The position numbers were made by a program, and so were the translations under genes. Positions 35,831-50,800 of a stretch of DNA of 64,000 nucleotides are shown here, in pieces. The DNA comes from Simmondsia chinensis. Its lineage: Eukaryota > Streptophyta > Magnoliopsida > Caryophyllales > Simmondsiaceae. Under the pieces are notes generated by a model. It made no database searches. It was not told the origin of the DNA and saw nothing but the letters and a program-made list of their open reading frames with translations. Position 1 is the first letter of the stretch; each line of letters starts with the position of its first letter. The stretch covers positions 36,448,186-36,512,185 of the forward strand of contig JAGTTD010000002.1 in assembly GCA_018398585.1 (NCBI GenBank). Direction: 5' to 3'.

Positions 35831-38800
35831 TCAGTCCTTGGGATCGGATTGAACGGTCATGGAAGAAGTCATAGGAGCACAAATTGCCTCGACTGATAAG
35901 CGCTTCAATACAAAGGGACACGGGTCCTGCCCAAAGTTGCTGCTTGATATGGGCACTGCACATCTTTGCTTACCTATGCACCTCTGAAAAGATTGAACAC
36001 AAATGCTTCAGGTATGTAATTACAAGAAAACGGAAACGTAACTGAAGCAACCAATTATCTAAAAGCTGAGGGCCTCTTTGGCCAAACTTTATTTTTGGAA
36101 AAAGAAGTGATTTTTCTATAGAAGAGAGACTTTTTCTAGGATTTGAGGGTGTCTGGCATGGAAGAAAAGTGTTTTTAAATAGAATCAGAAGTTGTTTTTT
36201 TGCTTTTAAGTAGAAGCAGAAAGATAATATTTATCCTTTAAAGCTAAAGCAAAAACGAAATATTTTTTAGAGGAACATACCCCTTACTAAAAGCACTTTT
36301 CACAAAAGCAGTTTTTTCACAGCTTAGCCAAACAAGTCCTATACATAATACTCCCTCATGTGAATGTTCGGTAGGCTGGAAGAGTGGATACCTTGCCTTG
36401 GAATTATTTAAGTATCAAGAGTGGGTGCTACCATACTTTCGAGATTTGTATGTGCAATCTCTAACACCAATTGAGCAGGGCTCTTAAGTCATGAGGTAGA
36501 AAGGAAAGGAAATGAACATACCCAGTGCCTCAAGGGCTCCCGCCTACGCAGGATCTGGGCGGGCGGATGTAGACAGCCTTCCCCCTTCAGGGTGTTAACC
36601 TGAAGAGAGGCTGTTTTCCAGTGCCCCCAACCTGAGGGTGAGGACTTCCCAGGAGGTCACCCATCCTGGTACTACTCTCGCTCAAGCACGCTTAACTTCG
36701 GAGTTCTTATGGGATCCGGTGACCGCGTGTTGGTGCCCTCTTAAGTCATGAGGTGAAAACCAATAAATGTATTTGTATATAACTAGGGATGTAAATGAAA
36801 TGTACCGAGGTTGAGCTTATAAAGGTCAAGCTCAGCTGACCAATATTTTGCTTGGCTCAAGCTCGTGTTAAACCTTGCCGATCCTAGAGAGATCATTTAA
36901 GGTTAACCCACTTGACTCCTTCACATTCAGACTAGCTCAACACATTTTGGCATGGACTTGACTCGTGTAGACGTCTTCACCCTCATAATTTAGCAATAGA
37001 CTGACATACTTAGGCTCACAAGCCACCAGTACTGAGCTCTACTAGGCTCAGAAGATCATTTGTGAGCCGACTTGTCTCATTACACCTAAATCTAACACAA
37101 CAAACACAATATAGGCCAACATTTCACTACCTTCTCTAAGACTGAATAGGAGTTGGGGGCATGGCATTTTCCCCGCTGGAAACTCCCACAGGTACCCAAC
37201 GGAGTCCCATAGCTCGCGAACTTGACAGATGAGATGAACTGGTCGCTGGCACAGTTCAAATGCAGCTTTGTATGGTGACCTTTCTTGCGACTTCCGTGGC
37301 TCTCAGTGGGCCCATTCTTGATGTTGGGGTGGTGCTCGGATACTTGTGCACAAACACTGCTCACTGATCTCTTAACTAAGGATATCTTTGTTGGGTCCCC
37401 TTTGAGTTCCTCGAACACCACGAGGAAATTTGCGGTTGGCTTCAACCATGAGCGAGGCATGTGGTACCTGAAAGTTCAGGGAAATCTAGTTGATTTCTAG
37501 GAGTTCGTTATACGATGATTTACCTGGTTGTGTTGGTCTGAGTAAAGGTGTAAATGAACTAAGTTGCCTTGTGAAGCCCACGTAAGTTTGAATGACCCAA
37601 ACTCAAACTCAATTATGAGATTACAACAACAACAGACCTAGTGCCTCAAGGGCTCTCACATAAGCGGGGTCTGAGACGGATGGATGTACGCAGCCTTACC
37701 CCTTCAGGGTGTAACCCTATCGAGAGGCTATTTTCGAGGACCCCCAACCTTATAGGATTGGCAACACGAGGACTTCCCAGGAGGTCACCCATCCTGGTAC
37801 TACTCTCGCCCAAGCACGCTTAACTTCGGAGTTCTAATGGGAAATTAGCTTAGTGCCTTAGTGCCTGGTAAATGAGCTTAGTTTTCTTTAAACAAGCTAA
37901 GCTTGGGCCTTGATGGGCCGAGCTCTAGTGTAAATGAGCCTAAATGAGTCCAACTCGAACCAAAATGAGCCTGTACTCGACTTCCTCTTTAAGCTTGTCG
38001 GGCTAAGTTTGAGCTTTGCCTAGCGGTGCCTTGAAGCCCGACAAGTCAAGTTCAAGCTCATTCAAGCCCTGCCAATCTCGAGCTAGTGACAAGACGAGCT
38101 CAACCTCAAATTCTTCAGGCTCGATGAGTTTTTAGCAGAGCAAAGTGTAGGCTAGCTAAGCTGAAGACTGACAAGCTCAGGATTGGCTCGGCTTAGGTCA
38201 TTTGCAACCCTAATTGGAGCTCCACGGTGAGAGTTATAGTACATAGATGATTACCATCTTTGGGTAGGCTTGCCACATCCAAGCTGACACTTAGGTGGTT
38301 TGAATGGTACAGAATAACTGCACCCTTTGCAATCCCCCTGAGCATGTGCTGTCCAATAACGACCTATGCTCTGTCCGTTGATCCATACTTGTCCCTTCCC
38401 CATGCTCGCCATGTCCAAAGCCAAGGGCTCGGTCCCTTTAGGTGCGTCAAAGTATGCCTGTGAAAGTTCCATCATTAAGATTACGTTCAAAACAACAATG
38501 GTAGAACTATGGGGTTGTTTATTTGACAGGAATTTGGAGTTCATAGAAAATGGATATTTGGACTCTTGTTTGGTAACTATGACATTGACAGAGCATGGAA
38601 AGTGGGAATTCCTAGGAAATTCCAATTCCTTTGTTACACGTAAATTAGCTTACCTAGAGGGCTAGGTAAGTTATAATTCCTAGGAAGTTCTATTTCTCGT
38701 TCTAACAACAAAACGAAAATACCTACTTTCCGAGAAGTTGATACAAGAATTTCTAGGATATACAACTTTCCATAGGAATCTAATTCCTGTGTTAACCAAA

Positions 38801-41800
38801 CAAGGCCTATGTTTTGTGTCTAGTTATGGTATTGCAGTACCTTATGCCACATTAATGGTCGTTGTTTCTGCACAATTAGTGAACTTCCAATCCATCCAAC
38901 AGAGGCCACACTGTTTGGGGAGGCAAGATTCATGGACTCACCCTTTAGACCAACCTGTAAGAAAATAACTGCCATTATGCAAAACTGACATAAGAGTCCC
39001 AAAAATTGGGAGTAAATGAGCCAAGCTAGCTTGTGAGCATTCATGAACTGACTTGTTTATCTAAACAAGTCGAGCCTAAGGTGTGTAAAGTTAAGCAAGC
39101 CAAGCTTGAGCTAAATTAGGAGTCTAATGTGTCCAATGATCTGAAGTTTGAGCATCAATGAGTATTGAACCAAACAAGTTGAACTTGGCTCAAAGCTTGC
39201 CATAGCAGGTTTAAGCTTAACCAAGCAAAGCCATTACTTGATCTCAAAGTCTCTAGGCTTGTGGACTTCAATCTGCAGCAAAATATTCGAACGCCGAACC
39301 CAGAACAATGAGCTCAACCCAGTTACCTGATAAGTCCATTTGTGCCGGGACAAGTCCAATGTTCCTTGGTCAAGGCCTTGCAGTTCCACTGGACCAAGTA
39401 TTCCCGTGTTCCATGTCTCAAAATGTCCTCCCCCGTTCTTTAACAATAACAAACAAAAACACATGGTAATAGAACGAATAAGAAAGAATAACCTTAATAC
39501 GCTGCTGTAAATGCAGGTAGCAGAAAAGTGCTAGGAAAACAAAACAAAAGAACAACAACAAAATTCAACAAGAAAAAAGAAAAAAGACGGAGGATTTATA
39601 TGGTCTGTGAATTGTGTGTATATCCGTAAAGTTGCCGGATTGTTCACTTTTTTCTGGGAGAGTACAAGAGAATCCTTGTTCTCTAATGTACCACTTCACT
39701 AACCCTAAGAGAAAATGTATATGGCAACACAAATCCCTAGTATGCCTAGAAACAAATTGGCATGATCCTTCACTCCATGACATGATTTATTACAGAATAA
39801 AAACAAGTTTCACACAGGTAGCCAACCAAAAGTGGTGTTGGTTGATGCATAGATGATATGTTGACTCATTTGCAAAGCATGGGCTTATGACTTGGATTTT
39901 ATTTCTTTGGAGAAAAAGTAGTTTCAAATCACAGTACATAAATTTGAGAAAGCCAAACTTGGTATCACAAGAACAACATCTGTAGCAAACTGTGGGTCAT
40001 AGTCGCTTTACAATTGTCATTGTGGAGTCATGAAATCACGAAATTATGGAAATTGCAATGGAGAGCCATACAACCATAGACTTTAGGAGTAATATGACAA
40101 GTACACTCCAATTATACACAATTTGAATACCTAATACTTATGGAAAAGGGCTATTAGATCATAAGAAGATAATAATTTACGTTTTCATTCAGTGATCCAA
40201 TGGCTTTTTGCTACATATATTGTATAATCAAATGAGTACTACACATGAAGCATTTTCCAAAAACTTTAACCCCGTTAGCGGGTAAAAACATGCATGACCA
40301 TGCTCTAGCAAACTATTTAAAATAAACATGTATTAGGGAGACGATAGTATAATTTCTGTACGGCCAATTGTGTAACAACTATTTCAAAATCCATTTTGTA
40401 ATGGCTGTTACTTCTATTATTTGATTCTACAAAGACATACCGGAAGGCCAACAGTTGCACTCAGCAATGCTATTCTATTTGTTCCAGCAAGCAAATGCAC
40501 CTTTTCGACGAAGGTGAATTTGCGATGCTTCCGTGTCCCGTGGGCCGACCCTGTGAGTCATTATCAGTGAAATTGTCAGCCAAGAAAGGAATCAAAGATA
40601 AGGCATATAGAATCTTGAAAGAGATTATGAAGTAGTTCACCTATAAGCTGCCCGTTAACGAAGACATGAATGGCATGGCCTGCGGATTCCACAAGGAGTG
40701 AAGGGAGATGCCCACTATGTAGGGAAGACTCTGTTGGGCTTATTTCAACACTGTATATCAAGAGTTCAGTCACATAGAATCAAATCGAAGTCGTCAACTT
40801 ACATAATCAATTTTGAGCTTCTTGTTATGCAATTTGAGTTTTATGCAGTGATACTTTACAATGGCTTCTTAAATGTGTGTATATATATATATATATGTGT
40901 GTGTGGGCGTGTGTGTGTGGGGCACGACTCTCATGAGAGGGTAAGAGATGAGAGGAAATAATAGTGACAATTAGATCTAAATTAAGGAATTATGGTTCAT
41001 TGACTCTGATGAAAGGTGTAAAAGCAATTTTAAAATTTGGGCCGTTGATTTAGATCTAATGATCACTATTATCTTGTCTCATCTCTCATCCTCTCATGAG
41101 AGTCATGTTTTATATATATATATATTCATTAACTGAAATGTACTTGTAAATATGTCTACAGGTTAAGACGCTGAAAAAAGGTATAAAAATTAACGAGCTT
41201 ATAGCTTTTCAGTTAAGTTTTTGCATAAAACACCCATGTATCTGAGATTTGAAAAATATGCAATTTAATTCCACCATGAAATTCAGGTTTGTCATTGGTT
41301 CATCTCTGTTGCTAAAGGAAGTAGCAATAAGTCCCAAAATAAATGTTTTACGTCTAGTTTACCTAATGTCCAGGAGCTAGATAAGCCTAGCCGAGCAAAG
41401 CATGTTAGATTCAGGGCTACGCTTGCCAGCATTTTGATTTTCACGAGCTTAGCTTGAAACTCACTGAGTCTGTACACTTTAAGCTCTAGCTCATTTCCAC
41501 AAGAACTCGAGCTTGGCATGACAAGACTGAGCTTCAAGCCATATCTAACTTGTTTGTGCTCAAGCTTTCACTCACTAAGGCTCAACCTTGGACCACACTC
41601 AAGCATATTCGACCCATAATTTAGTTCCATGTTGGCTCTTTGCGCTTGAGAACCAAACTTTACCAAGCTCAAACTTAGCTTGATAGCTAACAGGCCTTAC
41701 TAGAGAAGGTCATTTAGCTCATGACCAGACTACATGGTTACTATTTGGTCTGATCCTTTTGAGTTTTAATTGATGAACATGAGTTTCGAAACATCTAGTT

Positions 41801-44800
41801 CTATAATTGTCCATACTGAATTGGGTCATTCAATTGAAGACTACACCACATTGATTCTAATTCAGGTCTTTGATCCAGCCTGGTCCAGTTTGACATCGAA
41901 CAGACAAACAACCAAAGAGATGATAGAAACCAGAAATTTTTGGTGTCAAGTTAAAGACTAACTTACCTAGTTTTGTACCAAAGATAGTCAGTAGAATCCC
42001 TGGTGACATTTAACTGGTCCAAGAGACCAAAAGCACTGATTCCACCATTGTCATCCATGGCTGATGCATCGTCTTCAGTGTAACTCTCCCATGGGGATAT
42101 CACAACATTGCTTGGCAACATTTCCATGTGAGTCGTTTGGGCTCCTACCTGTCGTTACGTTGCAATGAACTAGTTACTACTAAGGATGAGGTTCTAGGAC
42201 AAGAGGTTCCAAATTCAAATCATCTTATCTAGACACAGCTTACTTATCAAAAAGAAAAAAACAAGTCAGTATCTAACTCTGTTTGTCATTCTGGACTAGG
42301 CCATTCGTTTTTTACTTTTCTTTTCCAGGTGGGAGGATGAACGTCAAGAGTGGAAATAAGGACGTATTTACTTTGTGAAAATTTTCCCCTTTTTTGAGAA
42401 AAGATTTCAAATCTTCCCTGTGTTTTCCTAGAAAATGCGTTTATAAAAAAATTTCTAGTTTTGCTACCTTTGCAACAAACCACTATTATCAAAGTTATCC
42501 TTTGCAATCAAGACGGCCATTTTCTCGTGTTTTCTAAACTTTTCAAGTGTTCTTTTAGTTCTCGTTTGCTAAACAAAAAAACCTTGGGAATCAGAGAAGG
42601 CAATTAAGAAAATTTTCACAAATCTAATGCGCCCTAACAAATCTATTCGAGCCCTTGTAGGATGACGATATCAACGCTATTTTCCTAGCACTTCACGGCA
42701 CTTTCCCATGAATTCAATTTTGCCTCTATGCTTTGTTTGACAATTGGGTAAAGTGGGGTGCAGAGGGGGAGAATAAGGTATAACCCTATTTTTGTTTTGA
42801 TATGTTTAATAAAAAGGGTAAGAGCAAAGAGAGGTAATTAAATTATCTTTATTGGACAATTGGATAAACGTGTAAAAATTAAGAGAGTTACAGTTAAATA
42901 AAGACAAAAAAAATCTATCCTCCCCTCTTCAACTCCAAAATTGAGGGGTAAACCAAATGGGCATGATGAGGGTAATGGGGGGTAAAATTTGTCAAAATAG
43001 GGGTAAGGGCTTAGCCCCGTTACACTTAACCCTCTTTACCCTGTTGTGACCGCGCGGGGGGTGGGAGGTGGTTTTAGAAGTAGGGGACAAGGACAACATG
43101 ACATTACCGCAATCACATTTAACGCGATCCAAGATAAACGATTCAACTATACGAGTTTCAAAAATACGTCTTAAATTTGCAAATGCATACTTTAGCAGTG
43201 TTGAAGACAACATTTCTGCAATCTGGAAGGATGCTGATGGACCAAGGAGGCAGATTATAGTGCCTGTTATTGAACAACACTCTCACACCTGATTTTGTAT
43301 CATAGTTTGCTAGGAATGCTGCACAACTTCCTGTTCCCGAATAGAATATATGTGCCTGAAAAACATCACAAGAACTGTTTTAAGCACGGTTAGCTTGACT
43401 CTCCGTTCCACCCAAGTAGAGGGGTAAATGAACCGAACTTTTGATGAACTACTTGTGTTCAAGATAGAATATCGCTCATTTGTGTTTGTATTGGAGGCTT
43501 GATGACATAACATATCGAGTAGGCTCAATATGCTTAACAAGCCGAATTCGAATAGTGTATGCTTGGCTCGTTAACGTTTGGCAGTTGGATAAAGGCTCAT
43601 TAAAGGCTCACTAAGAGCATGTTAAGAGCTTGTAAAGCGCTAGCTTAGAACTCGTTAACAGTGGATATTAGCTCGAAAATGGTTTGATAATATCTCATAT
43701 AGCTCAACTTGGTAGCGAGAACGACCTGATGGCAAGCTCAGCTCGGTTCGGTGATGGGCTCGATTTGGTTCAATAACGAGCTTGGTTTGACTCAATAAAG
43801 AGCTCGAATAAGCTCGATTACGCTAACAAGAAGAGTTGTTCTGAGTATCGAACACATTAAAAATCTTATTGAATCGAGTTCAAATAGAGGTTCAAAAGAT
43901 TGATAAGAGCCTGGCTCGAACTTGAGCTCGATAAGGCTTATTGAGTTTGAGTTCGAACAAGGGGTGCTCGACCCAATTTAGCTCATTTACATCCCTAACT
44001 CTAAGAGTACTCATCATATTGAATAAGAATATTGAAAGTTGGTATGACACTTACACTCTTCAAAGTAGGCCCAGAACATCAAAAGTTCAACATATACACT
44101 TGTCCAAGTCTCATAATTGAGACTAGAGAACATAAACTATAAGTGATAACAAATTGTAATGTGGAGCAGAGACGATTAGAGGCGAACCTGCTGATTAGGT
44201 CCCAACAAAGTAATAGTAGGATCGGATGAGACGAGCGCTGGCTCACATAGTTTGATTGCCTTGTGAAGCTCCTTTAGATGACCATATTTGGGTTGTCTGA
44301 TCAAGCCTTAAATTCAAAAACCAGTTAGCTTCATTAAAGTCGCTTACAGGTGAACCAAAAATAAGTCTGAGTGAATCAATTTCGAGCTAAATTATGAACC
44401 AAAATGCGCCTCAACGAGCCATGTTTGAGCCTCAATATACCGAGCTCAAAGTAAACAAGCCTAAATGAGCCCAGCTCATCTCGAAGCTTGTCAACTCAAG
44501 TGCTGGCTAAACTAATTCAAGTCATGTTCAAGCACAAAGTCTCTGGGGAATTTCAAGCTAAGCTCGAGATTAACGAAATGTTAGTAACTGAGCCTTAAGC
44601 CTGACAAGCTTGAACTCCACAAAGCTCATTTATGCCCCTACCTATTTACTTGTGCTAGTTGCAAAACCAAAAATATTTGGATTAGAAGGCATAAATGTAT
44701 CTCTTTTCTTGGGTTTATTATAGGAAACCACTTCCAAAAGTAGTCATTTTCACTTAACTACCACAACTTTGCAATTCTTTAGAAAAGCACCTTTTAAGGT

Positions 44801-47800
44801 TTAAATATTTTCTATCAACCACCTATGCCATTAGTAATTTGTTTGGATTACACATGTGATTTTGCTTAGGTTATATATAAAATTGAGGAAAACATAATAC
44901 ATGTTGGTTTTAGCTCAGTTGTTAAAGCATTATACTGCTAAGGTTTAGCTCTATGCGCAGGCATGGATCTTTATACATAGAAGCATGTAATGCAATTCGA
45001 ACATATACATAAAGACTATTTAAGGAGATATTGCTTTACGAAGTGAGCACATACTAACATGTGTCTTCATCTCCCCTTTTCTGTATAAGAAAATGCAAAA
45101 TTACACGTCTAGCCTCAAGGGAAAGCTAACGGCATTAAATGTAGGTGGTTGATTGAAAAACTTTGTACTTTTGAAGGTTGTTCTTCGAAAAATTGAAAAG
45201 AGTTGGCGGTTAACTGAAAAATGACATGTTTTGAAAGTGATTTTCCTTCTTCATTTGATTAAGATGTTAACATTAGGGATTGGCAGGTCACATGCCTTTG
45301 TAAAACAGTTCATTATTTGAGTGATTAATCGATTATCAAGTGTTTTCCTGTAATCCAAACTTGCGTGATTGAATAATATAACATATATGTAAATGTCAAG
45401 ATCAAGAATTTCCTAAAATGTATCAGAACTTTATAGCTCGGAAACAGCTTCCCTTTAGGGTAGCACTTTGTAGGGGTAAGGCTGCGTACATCCTCCCCCT
45501 CAGACCTTGCCATGACGGGAGCCTTTTAGGCATTCGGATGTTGTTGTTGTTGTTGTATCAGAACTTCATAGCTTACCATATTCATCAAGAGGAGCATCAT
45601 AGTCATAGCTGGTAGTGATGAAAGGACCTCCAGCTGTTCTTCCAAAGTTTGTCCCTCCATGGTACTATTTCATGTAGACAATACACATTAAAAGTAAATT
45701 CCACAAACTGTTCTAGAAGCATAAGCTATCATCTGAAGACCCATGAATGATTTTTTATATTCTCGTAAGTTCAAGAATATGAAAGCCCATTGGATTTCAC
45801 TCCTAGACAGACACATGACAAGTTTATTCCTTTATCGGGGATTTAAACTCGAGACCTCTTGGTCAAAGATGCTCTAGCAACGTAGGATCACGAGAAAAAC
45901 ATACCATGTAGTAATTTACAAAAGATCCTCCGTTTTGAATAAACCGAGCAACTGCAAAGGCCAAGTCCTGAATAGGTCTCTGGTGGAGTGGCCCACCAAA
46001 CTCGGAAAACCTGCAACAACGAGTTCGTAATATCAATCATTTCGGGCATATGATGAAAATGCCACGAGAAAATAACTGAATAAGATGTTACCAGCCACTC
46101 CAAGCCTCTGTCCAAAGCATGGGTTTGTAAGGTTTGTTCGGTTTGAACTTGTGACAGTAAAAGCCATTGCATGTGTTTATCTGTCTCGAATCGTTGATAC
46201 ATAAAATTTATTATAAGCACCAATTATCGTGGAGATGATAATGAAGAAGAAAGAATCAAAGAAAAAAATTAGTACAACATAAGCATTCATGTGATTCAGC
46301 TCTATATAACAAGGGAAAGAAATAGGATGTTCAATTATAACAAGGGTTGAGAAGCATGGTTGGGTGTATTGTATTTTCAGTATAAATAGAGACTGTAAGT
46401 CCAAAACGTAGTGAGAGTTTGAAACTCGATTAGGTCCATGGTTTTCCCTCTAGTTGAAAGAGCTTTTCCATGTCAAATCTCGGTCTGCTATTTTGTTTGT
46501 CTTCTGGCTTCCATTGTGTTTGGTGTTTCCTAATTCAGCCAACTATGTTTATATGCATAGAGATGCAAAGAAGATAAAGTGTGAATTCACCCACGAAACT
46601 AAGAATGCTCCGTATTAAGGAATCCACGTCAAAGTCTAGTAACAACGTGTCGTGTTAGAGCTCTGTCAGAGACGTCAACATATAAGACTAACATACTACT
46701 CCACCTAATGCTAATGATCGTAATATCAGTAGAAAGATGCTCACCACCGGATCTGGAGCGTCTTGTTCTTTGCACATTACCCATGGAACGCCAGTCTGCA
46801 TTCCAACGGCCATCTTCGCTGCCCAAGTCATGTAGTTGTATCCCTCTTCTCCGAGCCGCTTGCTTAGTTTCCCGTATTCGTTCTCAATCTACCATTCGAA
46901 AATCTAGCCGTTATTTTCTATATTTTGCTGAATTCGTCACTTTAACTCTTAAATCATTAATTGTAATATATTATTTATAGTGTTATGCTTTTGCTACCGC
47001 TATTATGGTTGACATTACCCTTCACTTTTAGGAGCCAACAAACATTTTGCCGAAGTTTTCTTGTACAAAGTCGTATATTACACGTAATATCTCGATTTTC
47101 CTGGATCCTTGTTTTACTAACAGGGTCTCTAACTATCATTACACCGCCTTTTCTGCTCCTTTTGCAGAGCATATATCCAAACCGAGTTAGATTGAGTCTA
47201 TAACTGTAGGGACTTTAAAAAGAGAATGTAAGGGCCTGTTTGACCAAACTTCTTTTTTGAGAAAAAAATGTTTGAAAATAGAAGTAGAAGTTGTTTTTTT
47301 ACTTTAAGCAAAAATAGAAAAATTGTGTTTTTTCTTTAAAGCAGAAATAGAATAAAAAACTAAAAATTCAAGTGTGTTCGGTTTGAAAAGAAAAATGCTT
47401 TTAAAAAAAAAATAGTTTTTTGATAACTTGGACAAACAAACCCTTAAGTCTCTGGAGTTTCAACCAGTAAAAGTGAAGGTCGAGATTTTAAAGCAGTAGC
47501 ATGTTACGTTTTCATATTATTATTCGAGTACACATTTATTGTTGGGTCATCGATACTACTAATCAAGTCATCAAAAGAACGGGTATTGTTATTGACAAGG
47601 CAATAGTTGTTGTTGCCAGTGCAGTCACTTAATTTGTAGTGAATAATAGTCACAAAAATTTTACAAAGCTGCTCTGATATTAATATTTTTGTTCTAATAA
47701 TAATATTATTCATACGAAAATGCAACGAACAAATAAGATATACCTGAGAGAGAATGATGGGTCCACCCTGAGACTCAAATAAGTTGTGCCTCTTCATCAA

Positions 47801-50800
47801 CTCCACTATCTTTCTAGTGAATCCTTGCATTGCTTTCTGCATTACCCCAATTTTCATTCCCCATTAATGAGTTCCCTTCTCATGTAATTTGTAAATGAGG
47901 CCCGACACTGTTGAACTTTTGTGTGGAGCCTAGTTTTATTTTGTGCGTTTTTTAGGCGCATTAGGGTTTGTGTATGGTTATGAATAATCGCTTAGGATTT
48001 GTGAGAGTAGTTATGTGAGAAGAAGAAAAATTTTGTTGTATCTTTCCCAGAAAAAAAAATTAGCGAAAAAACTCTGCAGCTCCATGGACGTAAGTATAAT
48101 TGGTTGAATTATGTAAATCTTATATCGTGTTTTCCTTTTCTTCATTGTTCTTTTTTTTTTTCCGTTTTCCTAACAAAGGCTTGGCTAGAGCACGGCTCAA
48201 AGCTCACCAAACTTGAAGGTTTTGAGCTCGGGCTCAGCCCAGTTGGGCTCAAACCCTTATTGCGAGTTTGTAGTCTGGCTCGGATCTCAAGGCTTATTTA
48301 GGCTTGAGCTGGGTTCACATGAGCTCATTTATTCTCAAGTTTGGCTCGTAATTTAGTTCAATGACTCGCTTAAGTTCATTTATAGTTACGAGCCGCGAGC
48401 CCAAGCCTTACCAATTTGACGTTGGCACAAGCCGAGCATTTTGAGCTAAATGACAAACTAGTTTGCGAGTCATATCGACTTATTTACAACCCTATAATAG
48501 AAAGAGAGATGAAGAAAAGCGATACCTTAAAAGGTTCATTGTCAATTCTGAATCTGATTCCTGGAACATACTTCAGCCAAACAGGAAAACCCCTACACCA
48601 AAAGCATTTCCCATAATTCAAGCCATATACTTAACGCTAACTGTCTCAAAAGTTCAAGTTCATGATAAATTCTAATGGTCACAAACTCTTCTCATACTTT
48701 ATGCTCAAATTATATTAATATTGAATCGAAGTAGGGATTGTTGGATTTGAACTTGTGAAGTCAACGAGGCTTCCGATACCGTGTTAAGATACCTACTTGT
48801 TTCAAAAGTTTAAATTGAACGGGTAAACACTCGAGAATAATTTTATATTCTAACATCCAAGCTAAGCACTTCAAAATTTAATAATGGTGAATCTAATTCA
48901 TCTTTTCGGATTACCAATAATTTTCAGCTGAATTTAATGTTCTTTACTTAAATCAACTAACTACTTATTAAACAAGAGTTTCTTTCGGGCAAAAATTAAA
49001 AATCCTTACTTATATAGCTAAAACCATATTACACGCATAAACATGGGAAAATAATCTAAATATATAATAATTATATAGCAAAAAAATTATTAAATTATAT
49101 AAAAGTTTATATTAAATAATTATTTTAATAGGAAAAAGCATTTTCTTAAATTGTATTTATTAATTAATATATAAATATATTTTCAATTAATAATATAGTT
49201 TATTTTTAACTTAAAAAATAAAGTTAAAAATATCACCTTTTCTTTAAAATAGAAGCAAAATGTAAAATTTAATAAGACAAAATACTCGCAAGAAAATAAC
49301 AATTTGCCAAACAAGCTCCAAGAACAAATCACTACTGTCGGTGGACTATAAAATTTTACATTATTTGTTATTATATACTCAAAATAATTAACTATATATA
49401 TATATATATATATATGCGTTCTTATGAGAGGGTGAGAGTTTGAAAGGGGGTGAATCCTGGCCCTGTATTGTAATGGACGGTCAAGATTTATTAAACATTA
49501 AAAAAATAACAATTTACGATTTATATATAGATATATATATATATATAACATTTCAAAGAATAAATTAGTCGAAGACTATAAATTAACCTAGTATTAACTG
49601 TCTCGCCTCAACTTGAAAATAACTCTGGTCCAAGTTCAGGTTTGGTCCTATTATTTTCGGAGTCTAAAAATTTTTAATGGGCCCCTTTATATACAACAAA
49701 TTATAAAAATTTGATCATAAACTTTATTAATTAACAATTAATACATTAAAAATCACAAATCTAAAAACTTGGAGGCCCCAAGTAGTTACTTGCACTGCTT
49801 GGGGTTATGTCTCACCGTGTTCAAATCCTATATTGCTCTTGATAAAAAAAAAAGATCTAAATTGCTCTCTTATAAAAAAAAATCAGTATGTCCAAAAATA
49901 AAAAAAAAGTAAAAAATAGGACTATTTACACCAAAGGTCCCTATACTTTTCTCATTGTGTCAATTTAATCCCTTTACAATTCAAATTATGTCAATTTAGT
50001 TCTTCACTCAAATTCAAGTTAAGTTATTGATGTAATTTTTTGTGACACAATTACATTAAATGCAAGTAATGTACTAAAAATCCATAATTTAACTCAATTT
50101 AGCCCAACCTATGGCCAAACCATTAAAAGCTTAACATAAATTTTACTCCACGAACCAAATTGTCACAATATCAATTGTAGAAAAATTAAATTGACGCAAT
50201 TAAAAGTATAATAACTAAATTAACACAATGGATAAAATACATGAACTATTGGGGAAGTAACTTAAAAATATTTCCTTATATAGTAAAAAAAAAAAAAAAA
50301 AAAAAGATTGAAAAAGTACCCAAAATTCCACTCAGCACAAACATAAGGACCAATTCTGAGGTGAGCATACAACCCTGCCTTCTCAACTGTCTTCAAGAAT
50401 CTCACCAAATCATATCTCCCTTTAAAATTGTACTGCCCATAAACAAGAAATATTACCGGCATTCAATATCATCTGTTACTTCAAAAGTTTAAGCTAGTAG
50501 ATGAAGACCCATAAATAGTTTTATATTTTAACATGTCTTCTTATACAAATATTCATTGAATTTAAAGCGTGATTAATGTACAGCTTTGCCTCATACCTTA
50601 TTTTGAAATTATATTAGTATAAGATTTGGATCAATAAGGTTTTGACACTTCATCAGGGAACCAATTATCAAAAAATGTTAAGCTAAGACCACTCCACCCA
50701 AATGCCTATTGAACTTGAAATGTGGATAGTATATATGTCCGTCTCAGATGATATGTTGGGACTATTAGGATTCTGACCCACAAACTATTAGTTAACAAAG

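Noticed and set aside
36640..36717. A 5S rRNA gene
   Set aside because: The 5S-like stretch lacks the normal 5' third and is fused to a SINE body within a target duplication; it is a retroposon head, not a gene.
36498..36737. Cassandra-type TRIM LTR (these carry 5S sequence)
   Set aside because: No TG..CA LTR ends, primer-binding site or paired LTR; the 3' part is the Angio SINE domain.
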